DNA of 64,000 nt from contig NZ_CP134779.1 of the NCBI RefSeq assembly GCF_031884435.1, positions 5,394,001-5,458,000 on the forward strand, read 5' to 3'. The notes under the pieces were generated by a model, which ran no database searches, was not told where the DNA came from, and saw only the letters and a program-made list of their open reading frames with translations. Source of the DNA: Bosea sp. 685. Lineage in GTDB: Bacteria > Pseudomonadota > Alphaproteobacteria > Rhizobiales > Beijerinckiaceae. Shown in pieces: positions 9,137-19,019 of this stretch (positions are counted from its first letter, which is position 1; every line of letters begins with the position of its first letter). The position numbers and the translations under genes are program-made.

Positions 9137-10458
9137 ATGACAGTGAAATCGACGATCCTGATCTCGGCCGCCGCTTTCGTGCTCGCGGGCGCAGCTCTGC
9201 CCTGGCGCAGACCGAGATCCAGTGGTGGCATGCGCTGACGGGCGCCAATAACGACGTGGTGGTGAAGCTCGCCGAGGATTTCAACGCCTCGCAGAAGGAC
9301 TACAAGGTCGTTCCCGCCTATAAGGGCTCCTACCCCGACACGCTGAATGCCGGCATCGCCGCCTTCCGCGCCGGCACCGCGCCGCATATCCTGCAGGTCT
9401 TCGAAGTCGGCACCGGCACGATGATGTCCGCGAAGGGCGCGATCAAGCCCGTCTTCGAATTGATGAAGGAAGCCGGCGAAACATTCGATCCGAAGGCCTA
9501 TCTGCCCGCGATCACCGGCTATTACTCGACGGCCAAGGGCGACATGCTCTCGATGCCGTTCAACTCGTCCTCGATGGTGATGTGGTACAACAAGGACGCC
9601 TTCAAGAAGGCGGGCCTGAACCCCGACGCGCCGCCCAAGACCTGGCCCGAGGTGTTCGAGGCCGGCAAGAAACTGAAGGCGGCCGGCTGGGATAAATGCG
9701 GCTTTACCAATGCCTGGGCGACCTGGGCCAACATCGAGCAGTTCGGCGCCTGGCACAACATCCCGATCGCCACCAAGGCCAATGGACTCGACGGCTTCGA
9801 CTCCGTGCTGACCTTCAACAGCCCGCTCTTCGTCAAGCACCTGACCAACCTGGTCGAGCTGCAGAAGGACAAGACCTACGATTATTCCGGCCGCACCAAT
9901 AACGGTGAGGGCCGCTTCACCTCGGGCGAATGCCCGATCATGCTGACCTCCTCGGGCTTCTTCGGCAACGTCAAGGCGAACGCCAAGTTCGACTGGGCCA
10001 ATGCGCCAATGCCGTATTACCCCGAAGCCACGGGCGCGCCGCAGAACTCGATCATCGGCGGCGCTTCGCTGTGGGTGATGGGCGGCAAGAAGGCTGACGA
10101 ATACAAGGGCGTCGCCAAGTTCTTCACCTTCCTGTCGGATGTCGATCGCCAGGTGAAGCTGCACACCGAGTCCGGCTATCTGCCGATCACCAAGGCCGCC
10201 TATGAGAAGGTCAAGGCGTCCGGCTTCTACAAGGACAAGCCCTATCTCGAGACGCCGATCCTGGAGCTGACCAACAAGGAGCCGACCGAGAATTCGCGCG
10301 GCCTGCGCTTCGGCAGCCTGGTCCAGATCCGCGACATCTGGTCGGAGGAGATCGAAGCGGCGCTGAACGGGCAGAAGACGCCGAAGGCGGCGCTGGACGC
10401 AGCCGTCGAGCGCGGCAACCAGATGCTGCGCCAGTTCGAGCGCACCGCGGCGCGTTGA
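9137..10458 (+). CDS. ugpB: sn-Glycerol-3-phosphate-type ABC substrate-binding protein, leader out of frame with mature domain
   Basis: The mature domain begins TEIQWWHALTG and matches UgpB features such as AYKGSYPDTLNAGIAAFRAG and ILQVFEVGTGTMMSAKGAIKP, ending at TGA 10456-10458. A good signal peptide (MTVKSTILISAAAFVLAGAA) starts at ATG 9137, but in frame 2, while the mature region is in frame 1. Frame 2 stops at 9236. In frame 1 the residues ALAQ before TEIQ supply the expected cleavage site. Inserting one base near 9196 (gcagctctgcc to gcagcttctgcc) restores one protein, so a 1-nt deletion or sequencing error is likely. In frame 1 alone the open frame extends upstream to 8965 but has no signal peptide. 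It feeds the UgpA/UgpE/UgpC importer encoded downstream. Confidence 0.85.
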
Positions 10459-10477
10459 GTCGTGTTCTAACAACCTC

Positions 10478-10580
10478 GCCGTCATCCTGGGCGACCGCAG
10501 GTCGTCCCGGGATCCATCGTAAAGCTCAGTGCACTACGATGGATCCCGGCGCTCCGCTTCGCTACGGCCAGGATGACGGC
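10478..10580. repeat. Interspersed palindromic repeat between ugpB and ugpA
   Basis: The outer arms are gccgtcatcctgg and ccaggatgacggc; the inner arms are gggatccatcgta and tacgatggatccc around a short loop. Transcribed, this could fold into a long hairpin that lets the binding-protein message accumulate above the permease message; that role is inference. Confidence 0.85.
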
Positions 10581-10637
10581 GCGGATATACGATCAGTTTG
10601 ATCTCGTTTCTGACGACATTCTCGAGACAGCGACGCA

Positions 10638-11519
10638 ATGCAGAAGAACGCCTATTTCAGCGGCCTGACGATCCCGGTCCTGCTGCTCACGCCGCAGCTG
10701 GTGATTACCGTGCTGTTCTTCTACTGGCCGGCGAGCCAGGCGGTCTGGCAGAGCTTCCTGCTGCAGGACGCCTTCGGCACCTCGACCGAATTCGTCTGGT
10801 TCGAGAACTATCGCGATCTGTTCGCCGATCCCGGCTACTACAAGGCGCTGATCAACACCGCGATCTTCTCCTCCTTCGTCTGCGTGCTCTCGCTGTCGAT
10901 CGCGCTGCTCTTCGCCGTGATGGCCGATCGGCAGATCAGGGGCGCCGAGATCTACAAGACATTGCTGATCTGGCCCTATGCGGTCGCGCCGGCGGTTGCC
11001 GGCGTGCTCTGGATCTTCATGTTCGATCCCTCGCTGGGCATGCTGGCGCGCGGCCTCAACAGTCTCGGCATAGCCTGGAACCCGCGCCTCAACGGCAATG
11101 ACGCGATGACGCTGGTGATCCTGGCCGCGACCTGGAAGCAGATCAGCTATAATTTCCTGTTCTTCCTCGCCGGCCTGCAATCGATCCCCAAAAGCGTGAT
11201 CGAGGCGGCGGTGATCGACGGGGCCAAGCCGATGCGCCGCTTCTGGACGATCATCTTCCCGCTGCTCTCGCCGACGACCTTCTTCCTGCTCACGGTCAAC
11301 ATCGTCTATGTCTTCTTCGACACCTTCGGCATCATCGACACGATCTCCGGCGGCGGGCCTTCCGGGGCGACGGAGACGCTGGTCTACAAGGTCTATTCCG
11401 ACGGCAAGGGTGGCTCGAATCTGGGCGGCTCGGCGGCGCAATCGGTCGTCCTGCTGATCATGGTGATCGGCATGACGGCGATCCAGTTCCGCTTCATCGA
11501 GCGCAAGGTCAGCTATTGA
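10638..11519 (+). CDS. ugpA: ABC transporter inner-membrane permease, UgpA type
   Basis: 293 residues with six predicted membrane segments and the cytoplasmic EAA-type loop EAAVIDGAKPMRRFWTIIFP at about residue 190, which docks the ATPase. The N-terminus (MQKNAYFSGLTIPVLLLTPQLVITVLFFYWP) and TEFVWFENYRDLF are typical of UgpA. It pairs with UgpE and UgpC encoded downstream. Its stop codon overlaps the start of the following hypothetical gene (TGATG at 11517-11521). Confidence 0.94.
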   Translation: MQKNAYFSGLTIPVLLLTPQLVITVLFFYWPASQAVWQSFLLQDAFGTSTEFVWFENYRDLFADPGYYKALINTAIFSSFVCVLSLSIALLFAVMADRQIRGAEIYKTLLIWPYAVAPAVAGVLWIFMFDPSLGMLARGLNSLGIAWNPRLNGNDAMTLVILAATWKQISYNFLFFLAGLQSIPKSVIEAAVIDGAKPMRRFWTIIFPLLSPTTFFLLTVNIVYVFFDTFGIIDTISGGGPSGATETLVYKVYSDGKGGSNLGGSAAQSVVLLIMVIGMTAIQFRFIERKVSY

Positions 11520-12076
11520 TGCGCCGGCGCCTCGCATGGCTTGTGTCCGTCGGGCTTATGTCGGCATCGGCAACCCTGATCGCGGCTGCTCATGCGCAGG
11601 CTCTTCAAACCGCGCCTGCGGCTCCAGCCCGCATGATCGACGCCTGGCCCGGCATCGTCCTCTTCTGCATGCCCTCGCGCGAGGCATGGGGCGCGACAGC
11701 ATGCGGCCTCGCCTCCCGCGAAGCCGAACGGCAAGCGACCGCCGCCGCGATCAAGCTCATCGCCGTCAGCGCAGCGGAAGCCGGTCTTTCGCAGGGGCCC
11801 AACAGCGCAGCGCCCTCCTTCGTCTGGCCGCAGGCGCTGCGGCTCTTCCTGCAGTTTCACCCCGTCGGAGACGGTTCGAAACGATGGCGGCTGTCGACGA
11901 AGGCCTATGAACTCACGCCGCCTGCGCCGGGACAGGCCGGTCAGGCGCCGAAATGGCATTATGTCTACGACCATTTCTCGGTGCTGGATGAGGGCAAGGA
12001 GATCGGTGCGACGCAGGAGGCCGCGCCCCCGCTGCTCGAACGGTTCTTTGCCACCATGACGAAACAACGGAGCTGA
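11519..12076 (+). CDS. Hypothetical secreted protein inserted in the ugp operon
   Basis: About 185 residues. A signal peptide with a hydrophobic stretch after MRRRLAWLVSVGLM and an AHA-Q cleavage site suggests periplasmic location. Two Cys residues appear near residues 51 and 63 (LFCMPS, ATACGLA). I recognise no domain. The ATG overlaps the ugpA stop (TGATG), so it is translated from the same message, yet ugp operons normally run directly from ugpA to ugpE. It might be an accessory periplasmic factor for the importer; nothing in the sequence proves this. Confidence 0.7.
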   Translation: MRRRLAWLVSVGLMSASATLIAAAHAQALQTAPAAPARMIDAWPGIVLFCMPSREAWGATACGLASREAERQATAAAIKLIAVSAAEAGLSQGPNSAAPSFVWPQALRLFLQFHPVGDGSKRWRLSTKAYELTPPAPGQAGQAPKWHYVYDHFSVLDEGKEIGATQEAAPPLLERFFATMTKQRS

Positions 12077-12080
12077 GCGC

Positions 12081-12173
12081 GTGATCGGCTTCATCGAAAG
12101 AGGCGAAACCATCGCGAACGCCTGCGTCGAAGCCTTGGCGCAATGGCTTCGCAAGACAGAGGTATGGGCCTGA
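12081..12173 (+). CDS. Putative 30-residue micro-ORF coupled to ugpE
   Basis: A GTG at 12081 is preceded by GGAG with an 8-nt gap and opens a 30-codon frame that ends in TGA at 12171-12173, overlapping the ugpE ATG (TGATG). The frame fills the only gap in this operon. The product would be a short amphipathic peptide with sequence IANACVEALAQWLRKTEVWA at its C-terminal end. It could be a real small protein or simply a translational coupling device; no conservation data are available. Confidence 0.35.
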   Translation: MIGFIERGETIANACVEALAQWLRKTEVWA

Positions 12174-13021
12174 TGGTCGAAGACCGCCGCCTGGGCGATG
12201 CGATCGCCTATATCATCCTGACGATCGGGGTTCTGATCGTCGCCTTCCCGGTCTGGCTGACCTTCGTCGCCTCGACCTGGGACGCCTCGACCATCATCAA
12301 CGGCAAGCTGCCGCTCTGGCCGGGGCCGTATTTCCTGGAGAACTACCACCGCATCCTGTTCGTCGGCACCTCGGGCACGACGCGCGAGCCGGTCGCGGGG
12401 ATGATGCTGAACTCCTTCATCATGGCGATGGCGATCGCGCTGGGAAAGATCTTCATCTCGGTGCTCTCGGCCTATGCCATCGTCTATTACCGCTTCCCAT
12501 TCCGGATGGCGGCGTTCTGGATCATCTTCATCACGCTGATGCTGCCGGTCGAGGTGCGCATTTTTCCGACCTTCAAGGTCGTCTCCGACCTCAACATGCT
12601 CGACAGCTATCAGGGCCTTGCCATACCGCTGATCGCCTCGGCCACCGGCACGCTGCTGTTCCGCCAGTTCTTCATGACGATCCCCGACGAATTGCTCGAA
12701 GCCTCCCGGATCGACAATGCCGGGCCATTCCGCTTCTTCAAGGACACGGTGATCCCGCTCTCGATGACGACGATCGCGGCCTTGTTCGTGATCCAGTTCA
12801 TCTATGGCTGGAATCAGTATCTCTGGCCGCTCCTGGTGACGACGAAGGACTCGATGCAAACCATCGTCATCGGCATCAAGAAAATGATCGTCACCTCCGA
12901 CGCGCTCACCGAATGGCAGCTCGCCATGGCCACCGCCATGCTGGCGATGCTGCCGCCGGTGCTCGTCGTCATCCTGATGCAGAGGCTCTTCGTGAAGGGC
13001 CTGGTCGAAACCGAGAAGTAG
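12173..13021 (+). CDS. ugpE: ABC transporter inner-membrane permease, UgpE type
   Basis: About 282 residues starting [20 protein letters not shown]. The frame also contains ATGs at 12143 and 12164, but the start chosen matches the usual UgpE N-terminus. Six hydrophobic segments and the EAA loop [20 protein letters not shown] near residue 185 identify it as the second permease subunit. It ends 7 bp before ugpC. Confidence 0.93.
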   Translation: MVEDRRLGDAIAYIILTIGVLIVAFPVWLTFVASTWDASTIINGKLPLWPGPYFLENYHRILFVGTSGTTREPVAGMMLNSFIMAMAIALGKIFISVLSAYAIVYYRFPFRMAAFWIIFITLMLPVEVRIFPTFKVVSDLNMLDSYQGLAIPLIASATGTLLFRQFFMTIPDELLEASRIDNAGPFRFFKDTVIPLSMTTIAALFVIQFIYGWNQYLWPLLVTTKDSMQTIVIGIKKMIVTSDALTEWQLAMATAMLAMLPPVLVVILMQRLFVKGLVETEK

Positions 13022-13028
13022 CCCAAGA

Positions 13029-14108
<1,080 letters not shown>

Positions 14109-14173
14109 CGCACTCGCCGGCATTCTCGGGCGAAGCGCAGCGGAAACGCCCACGGGGATTTGGCGTGGGTTCT

Positions 14174-14335
14174 TCCCTTCCCCCCTGGCGGGGGAAGGTG
14201 GCTCGGCGAAGCCGAGACGGATGAGGGGGCGCCGTGAGCTTTCCGAGCGGCCGAACACAACGGCCAACCTGACAGGGCACGGCGCCCCCTCATCCGCCCC
14301 TGCCGGGGCACCTTCTCCCGCGAGGGGAGAAGGGA
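14174..14335. repeat. Interspersed palindrome (gggagaaggtg/ggatgaggg family)
   Basis: The left part contains cttccccccctggcg-like sequence, gggggaaggtgg and ggatgagggggcgccgtg; the right part contains the complements cacggcgccccctcatccg and accttctcccgcgagggga. It lies between the convergent ugpC and redoxin genes and may act as a bidirectional terminator. Related copies occur at 60329-60478 and 60923-61062. Confidence 0.85.
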
Positions 14336-14350
14336 AGAGGGGAGGTTCCC

Positions 14351-14992
14351 TCAGCTCAGCGGCGCGTATTTCACCGCGCAGCCATAGGATTTGGTGGCCG
14401 CCTCGCTGACCGGCTTGCCGGCCTTCAGCTCGGCCACGGCCTGCCGGACATAGCTCTTGGCGCCGGTGAGGCTCGCCGGGCTCGATGAGGGCTTGTCGTC
14501 GATCGCGCCCATATAGGCGAGCGTGCCCTTGGGATCGACGATGTACATATGCGGCGTTGTCGTCGCTCCATAAGCGCGCGCCACCTTGCTGTTGGGGTCG
14601 AGCAGCACGGCGGCCGGCGCTGCATCGCGCTTCGTCGTCAAGTCCTTGGCCGCGGTGCCGTCGACATAACCCTGCTCGCCGACCGGCGAGGACACGACCG
14701 AAAGCCAGACGATGCCCTCCCTGGCCATATCCTTCTGCAACGTCTGCATGGTGGCGCTGTTGTAGTGCTTCCGGACATAGGGGCAGTCGGCGTTGGTCCA
14801 TTCCAGGATCACGGTCTTGCCGGCGAATTCCGAGAGATTGCGCGTCTTGCCGTCAGCGTCGACGGCCTGGAAGGCAGGTGCGGGCTGGCCGATCTTCGCG
14901 GTACCCTGCGCCAGGACGGAGCCTGCGCTCAGCGAAAGGCTGGCGAGAGCGAGGCCGGCGATGAAACTCTGTCGGGTCAGGCTGGCTTTCAT
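14351..14992 (-). CDS. Periplasmic thioredoxin-fold (AhpC/TSA-type) redoxin
   Basis: 213 residues with a signal peptide ending SVLAQ. The redoxin fold begins KIGQPAPAFQAVDADGKTRN and has a single active-site Cys in TNADCPYVRKHYNS, where TlpA proteins carry CxxC; the cis-Pro is in ATTTPHMYIVDP. A second Cys lies near the C-terminus (KSYGCAVKY). A one-Cys thiol peroxidase or thioltransferase is likely. It is downstream of a DsbD/ScsB-like electron transporter on the same strand with a 33-bp gap, which suggests that the transporter recycles it. Confidence 0.85.
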   Translation of the reverse strand: MKASLTRQSFIAGLALASLSLSAGSVLAQGTAKIGQPAPAFQAVDADGKTRNLSEFAGKTVILEWTNADCPYVRKHYNSATMQTLQKDMAREGIVWLSVVSSPVGEQGYVDGTAAKDLTTKRDAAPAAVLLDPNSKVARAYGATTTPHMYIVDPKGTLAYMGAIDDKPSSSPASLTGAKSYVRQAVAELKAGKPVSEAATKSYGCAVKYAPLS

Positions 14993-15025
14993 TGGGGTGT
15001 CTCCGTCTGCGGGGGTTGGGAACTC

Positions 15026-17191
15026 TCAGCGGGAGGCGGTCTTTATCTCCTTGCCGGCGGCACGGCGGGCGGCCGTGACCAGCATATCGGGCGTCAGCAG
15101 TTGCGGCAGGATCTCGGGCTGCGCATCCTTCTTGCCGGGATAGAACAGATAGAGCGGCACACCGGCGCGGCCCTGCTCGGCCAAGGCCTGGGCGATCGCG
15201 GAATTGCGGTTGGTCCAGTCGGCCTTGAGGGAGGCGACCTTCAATTCGGCGAAGGCGTCCTTGACCTCCTGCCGCGAGAGCGCGACGCGCTCATTCGCCA
15301 GGCAGGTGATGCACCAGGCTGCGGTGAAATTGACGAAGACCGGCTTGCCCTCGGCCTGCAGGCCTGCGACGCGCTCCGGCGTCCAGGCCTGGATATCGCC
15401 GGCGCGCGCCTCGCTGGTGGCGCTGGGCACGGCGCTCTGCAGCACGAACCAGCCGGCACCAAGCGCGACCAGCGCGGCAAGCCCCGTGGCGGCCAGGCGC
15501 ACCGCGCCCGCGCCGCGCGTGACGCCGACGAGCCAGACGATGAAGCCCGCAGCCAGCACCGCGATCAATGCCGCCAGGACGCCACCGGGGCCGGCCTGCA
15601 CCGCGGCGACCCAGACCAGCCAGATCGCGGTCGCGAACATCGGGAAGGCAAAGGCCTGCTTCAGGATCACCATCCAGCGGCCGGGCCTGGGCAGCAGGCG
15701 CAATAGGCCGGGCGCGAAGGAGAGCGCCAGGACCGGCAAAGCGAAGCCGAGCGCCAGCGCCAGGAAGACGGCGAGGCCCATGACAGGCGGCTGCGTCACC
15801 GCATAGCCCACCGCGGCGCCCATGAAGGGGGCCGTGCAGGGTGTCGCGACCACCACCGCGAGCGCGCCGGTCATGAAAGCGCCCAGGCGCCCTCCCCGGC
15901 TGGCGAGGTCCTGGCCCACGCCTCCAGCGGAGGTTCCGACCTCGAAGGCTCCCAGCAGGTTGAAGCCGATCAGCGTCATGATGACGGCAAGCCCGATGAC
16001 CAGAGGCGGCGATTGCAATTGGAACCCCCAGCCGACGCTGGAGCCGAGCGCCGCGAAGCCGATGACGATGCCGGCCAGGATCATGAAGGTCACGACCACG
16101 CCGCTGAGGAAGAGCACGCCCTGCTCGCGAACCTCGTCGCGATGCGCCCGCGCCAATTGCGCGAAGCCGAGCGCCTTGATGAACAGCACCGGCAGCACGC
16201 AAGGCATCAGGTTGAGGATCAAACCGCCCGCGAAGGCGAAGACGAGCGCCGCCCACAGCGTCAGGTCGGCGCCCTCGACCGGAACCGGTAGCCGCACCAC
16301 GGCCGGACGCGGCGCAGCGCTTGCCCCCGCCGCGGCGGTCAGCAAAGCGGGCTCGGCTTCTGCCGTGACCGCAAGCGCACGCGGCAGGCCGCCTTCCCTA
16401 AAGGTGACGACGCCGGAGAGTTCCGCGTTCTCGAGCTTGAACGCGCTGGAGCGGACAAGCTGCAGGCTCACGCCGTTGGCTGCCGGCGTGGCGGGTTGCG
16501 GCGCGGCGTGCTCGATCAGCGTGTCGGAGAGTGGGAAGAAGCGGATATCGCTTGCCTCAGCTCCCAGGCCCGGCAGCGAGAGCGCGAGCCTGTCGCCATC
16601 GCTCGTCAGCTTCGCCTTGAAACTGGCGGGCTGCGGCAAGGCAGCGACGGTCGCATCGATGCGCGACTGGGCGTTCTCATCGACGATCGCCGCGGCCCCG
16701 ACCGGCAGGTCGAGCGTAAAGGCGCCCTCTTCGGGAATGCAGATCTTCTCGCAGACAAGCCAGGTCGCATTGGCTTTCAACGTCACCCGCTCGCCGGGCT
16801 TGGCGCTCTCGGGCACGGTGATCTCGACCGGCAGCAGCAGCGTGCCCTCGAAGCCGAAATTGACCAGCGGCTCGACCGGGAGCGCCTTGGGCGCGGGCCA
16901 GCGGATATCGCCCGCCGTCATGCCAGCCGGCAGTGCCCAGTCGATGCGCGTCGCCTCGCCGGAATCACCGGGGTTTTGCCAATAGGTGTGCCAGCCCCTG
17001 GCGATCTTCTGGACGAGCGCGACCTGGAAGCGCTCACCCGGCTGGACGGCATCGCGGCTCGACAACAGCGTCGCCGTGACGCGCGGCGAGCTGACCGCAG
17101 CCGATTCCGCCGCGCTGGCGAGCCCCGGCGCGATCAGCGCAAGCGCCAGCACGGCGTTGCGCAGGAAGCCTTTTCGAAAGGTCTGAGCCAT
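15026..17191 (-). CDS. DsbD/ScsB-family transmembrane thiol-disulfide electron transporter
   Basis: 721 residues in three modules. After a signal peptide, an N-terminal periplasmic domain of about 290 residues carries a Cys pair in WLVCEKICIPEEG. A central eight-helix domain contains the paired membrane cysteines in NLMPCVLPVLFIKALG and ATPCTAPFMGAAVGYA. A C-terminal thioredoxin domain has the CxxC motif FTAAWCITCLANERV. Electrons pass from cytoplasmic thioredoxin through the membrane cysteines to periplasmic partners. The long N-terminal domain resembles ScsB-type proteins more than classical DsbD. The redoxin encoded downstream is a likely client. Confidence 0.92.
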   Translation of the reverse strand: MAQTFRKGFLRNAVLALALIAPGLASAAESAAVSSPRVTATLLSSRDAVQPGERFQVALVQKIARGWHTYWQNPGDSGEATRIDWALPAGMTAGDIRWPAPKALPVEPLVNFGFEGTLLLPVEITVPESAKPGERVTLKANATWLVCEKICIPEEGAFTLDLPVGAAAIVDENAQSRIDATVAALPQPASFKAKLTSDGDRLALSLPGLGAEASDIRFFPLSDTLIEHAAPQPATPAANGVSLQLVRSSAFKLENAELSGVVTFREGGLPRALAVTAEAEPALLTAAAGASAAPRPAVVRLPVPVEGADLTLWAALVFAFAGGLILNLMPCVLPVLFIKALGFAQLARAHRDEVREQGVLFLSGVVVTFMILAGIVIGFAALGSSVGWGFQLQSPPLVIGLAVIMTLIGFNLLGAFEVGTSAGGVGQDLASRGGRLGAFMTGALAVVVATPCTAPFMGAAVGYAVTQPPVMGLAVFLALALGFALPVLALSFAPGLLRLLPRPGRWMVILKQAFAFPMFATAIWLVWVAAVQAGPGGVLAALIAVLAAGFIVWLVGVTRGAGAVRLAATGLAALVALGAGWFVLQSAVPSATSEARAGDIQAWTPERVAGLQAEGKPVFVNFTAAWCITCLANERVALSRQEVKDAFAELKVASLKADWTNRNSAIAQALAEQGRAGVPLYLFYPGKKDAQPEILPQLLTPDMLVTAARRAAGKEIKTASR

Positions 17192-17386
17192 GGGCTAGGT
17201 CGTCATCCTGTCCGATTTCCGCTCCAGATGCCCGACTTTGCCTGATAGAGCCAATGACAAGCCGGTGATGCCGAGAAGAGGCTGTCATTCTCAGGCAAGG
17301 ACGGAAAGAACGCACCGCGCCATGATGTCGCCGCGTGTGCTGCTTTAGCTGCGCGCCTGAAACTCCGGAATGTCGAAAGCTTGATC

Positions 17387-18238
17387 ATGGCCACATTACC
17401 TGCCGCCATCGCCCCCTCGCATGTCGCCGTGGTCACGGGTGCGGCCTCGGGCATCGGCTTCGCCGCCGCCCGCGCCTTCGCGGGGCTGGGCATGAAGGTC
17501 GCCATCGCCGACCGTGACGCGGAAGGGCTCAAGGCGGCCGGGCAGGTGCTGGCGACGCTCGTCGGCGAGGAGAACGTGCTCGCCGTGCCCACCGATGTGG
17601 CGCGGCGCGAAGCGGTTCAGGCCCTGCATGAGCAAGTGACGGCCCGCTTCGGCGCCGTCCATGTGCTGATGAACAATGCCGGCATCCAGCCGGGCAGCAC
17701 GATGTTCGGATCGACCGAAACCTGGGAGCGGATCCTCGCCGTCAATCTCGGCGGCGTCGTCAACGGCACGCAGATCTTCGCGCCCGACATGATCGCCGGC
17801 GGCGCGCCGGGCCTGATCATCAACACCGGCTCGAAGCAGGGCATCACCACGCCCCCCGGCGACCCGGCCTACAACGTCTCGAAAGCCGGGGTGAAGGCCT
17901 TCACCGAAGCCTTGCAGCATGAATTGCGCGGGACGGCGGGCTGCAAAGTCGCTGCCCATCTCCTCATCCCCGGCTTCGTCTACACGCCGCTCACAGCCAA
18001 AGGGCGCCTCGAGCAGCCGGCCGGGGCCTGGACGCCGGAGCAGACGGTCGACTTCATGCTGGAGCGACTGGGCGCGGGCGATTTCTACATTCTCTGCCCC
18101 GACAACGAGACGCCGCGCGCGCTCGACGAGAAGCGCATGGCCTGGGCGATTGGCGACATCATCGAGAACCGTCCGCCGCTCTCGCGCTGGCACCCCGGCT
18201 TCGCCGAGGCGTTCAAGGCGCATCTCGAAGGGGAGTGA
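17387..18238 (+). CDS. SDR-family NAD(P)-dependent oxidoreductase
   Basis: About 283 residues. The cofactor motif is TGAASGIGFAAARAF near residue 18, NNAG is near 94, and the catalytic Ser and Tyr/Lys lie in INTGSKQG and YNVSKAGVKAF. The C-terminal extension after LLIPGFVYTPLT is longer than in small classical SDRs. The frame opens with a TTG at 17381 but the ATG at 17387 is the natural start. Substrate unknown. It converges on the ABC ATPase gene with a 4-bp gap and does not belong to that operon. Confidence 0.87.
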   Translation: MATLPAAIAPSHVAVVTGAASGIGFAAARAFAGLGMKVAIADRDAEGLKAAGQVLATLVGEENVLAVPTDVARREAVQALHEQVTARFGAVHVLMNNAGIQPGSTMFGSTETWERILAVNLGGVVNGTQIFAPDMIAGGAPGLIINTGSKQGITTPPGDPAYNVSKAGVKAFTEALQHELRGTAGCKVAAHLLIPGFVYTPLTAKGRLEQPAGAWTPEQTVDFMLERLGAGDFYILCPDNETPRALDEKRMAWAIGDIIENRPPLSRWHPGFAEAFKAHLEGE

Positions 18239-18242
18239 GCCC

Positions 18243-19019
18243 TCAGATCGCTGCGCCGTCCGCCACCGTATCCGCGCCCAGACCCAAGCGCACCGCGCGC
18301 ACGATCTCGGCTTCGGCCGCCTCGCCGCGCTTGCGGGGGCGGGGCGCATCGATCCTGTGCTCGGCGATGATCTGGCCTGGCGCGCCGGAGAGGATGACGA
18401 CGCGGTCGGCGAGATAAGCCGCCTCGTCGATGTCGTGGGTGACGAAGAGCACGGTTTTGCCGGTGCGCTGCCAGACGCGGATCAGTTCGTCCTGCAGGCT
18501 TTCGCGGGTCAATGCGTCGAGCGCCGAGAACGGCTCGTCCATCAGCAGGATCTCAGGCTCGACCGCGAGCGCGCGGGCCAGCGAGACGCGCTGGCGCTGG
18601 CCGCCGGAGAGCTGGTGCGGCCAGCGGTTCGCCAGCGAACTCAAGCCCACGAGATCGAGCATCTCCTGCGCCTTGGCCTGCCGCTCGTGACGCGAAACCT
18701 GCCCCTCCAACCCGAAGCCGACATTCGAGGCGACCTTGCGCCAGGGCAGCAGGCGCGAATCCTGAAAGACGAGCGCGACCGGCCGGCGGGTGCTGTCGGC
18801 AGCATTGATCACGACCTCGCCGCCGCTGGGCTTGGCGAGGCCTGCGATAACGCGCAGCAGCGTCGACTTGCCGACACCGGACGGGCCGACGATCGCCAGG
18901 AACTCGCCGCGCGCGACCGAGAGATCGAGCTTGCGCAGCACCTCCGTCGCCTCGCCATCGCGGGTGAAGGTCAGCGAGAGGGCCTTGATGTCGATCACGC
19001 TTTCCATCGCAGCACCCAT
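18243..19019 (-). CDS. ABC transporter ATPase, SsuB/TauB type
   Basis: 258 residues, possibly starting at the second Met (19007). Walker A is GPSGVGKST, the signature is [17 protein letters not shown] and Walker B is ILLMDEPFSALD; the Q-loop segment VFQDSRLLPWRKVASNVGF is characteristic of nitrate/sulfonate/taurine importers. The start overlaps the end of the permease gene by about 25 bp, so the two are translationally coupled. It energises the permease and binding protein encoded upstream. Confidence 0.92.
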   Translation of the reverse strand: MGAAMESVIDIKALSLTFTRDGEATEVLRKLDLSVARGEFLAIVGPSGVGKSTLLRVIAGLAKPSGGEVVINAADSTRRPVALVFQDSRLLPWRKVASNVGFGLEGQVSRHERQAKAQEMLDLVGLSSLANRWPHQLSGGQRQRVSLARALAVEPEILLMDEPFSALDALTRESLQDELIRVWQRTGKTVLFVTHDIDEAAYLADRVVILSGAPGQIIAEHRIDAPRPRKRGEAAEAEIVRAVRLGLGADTVADGAAI

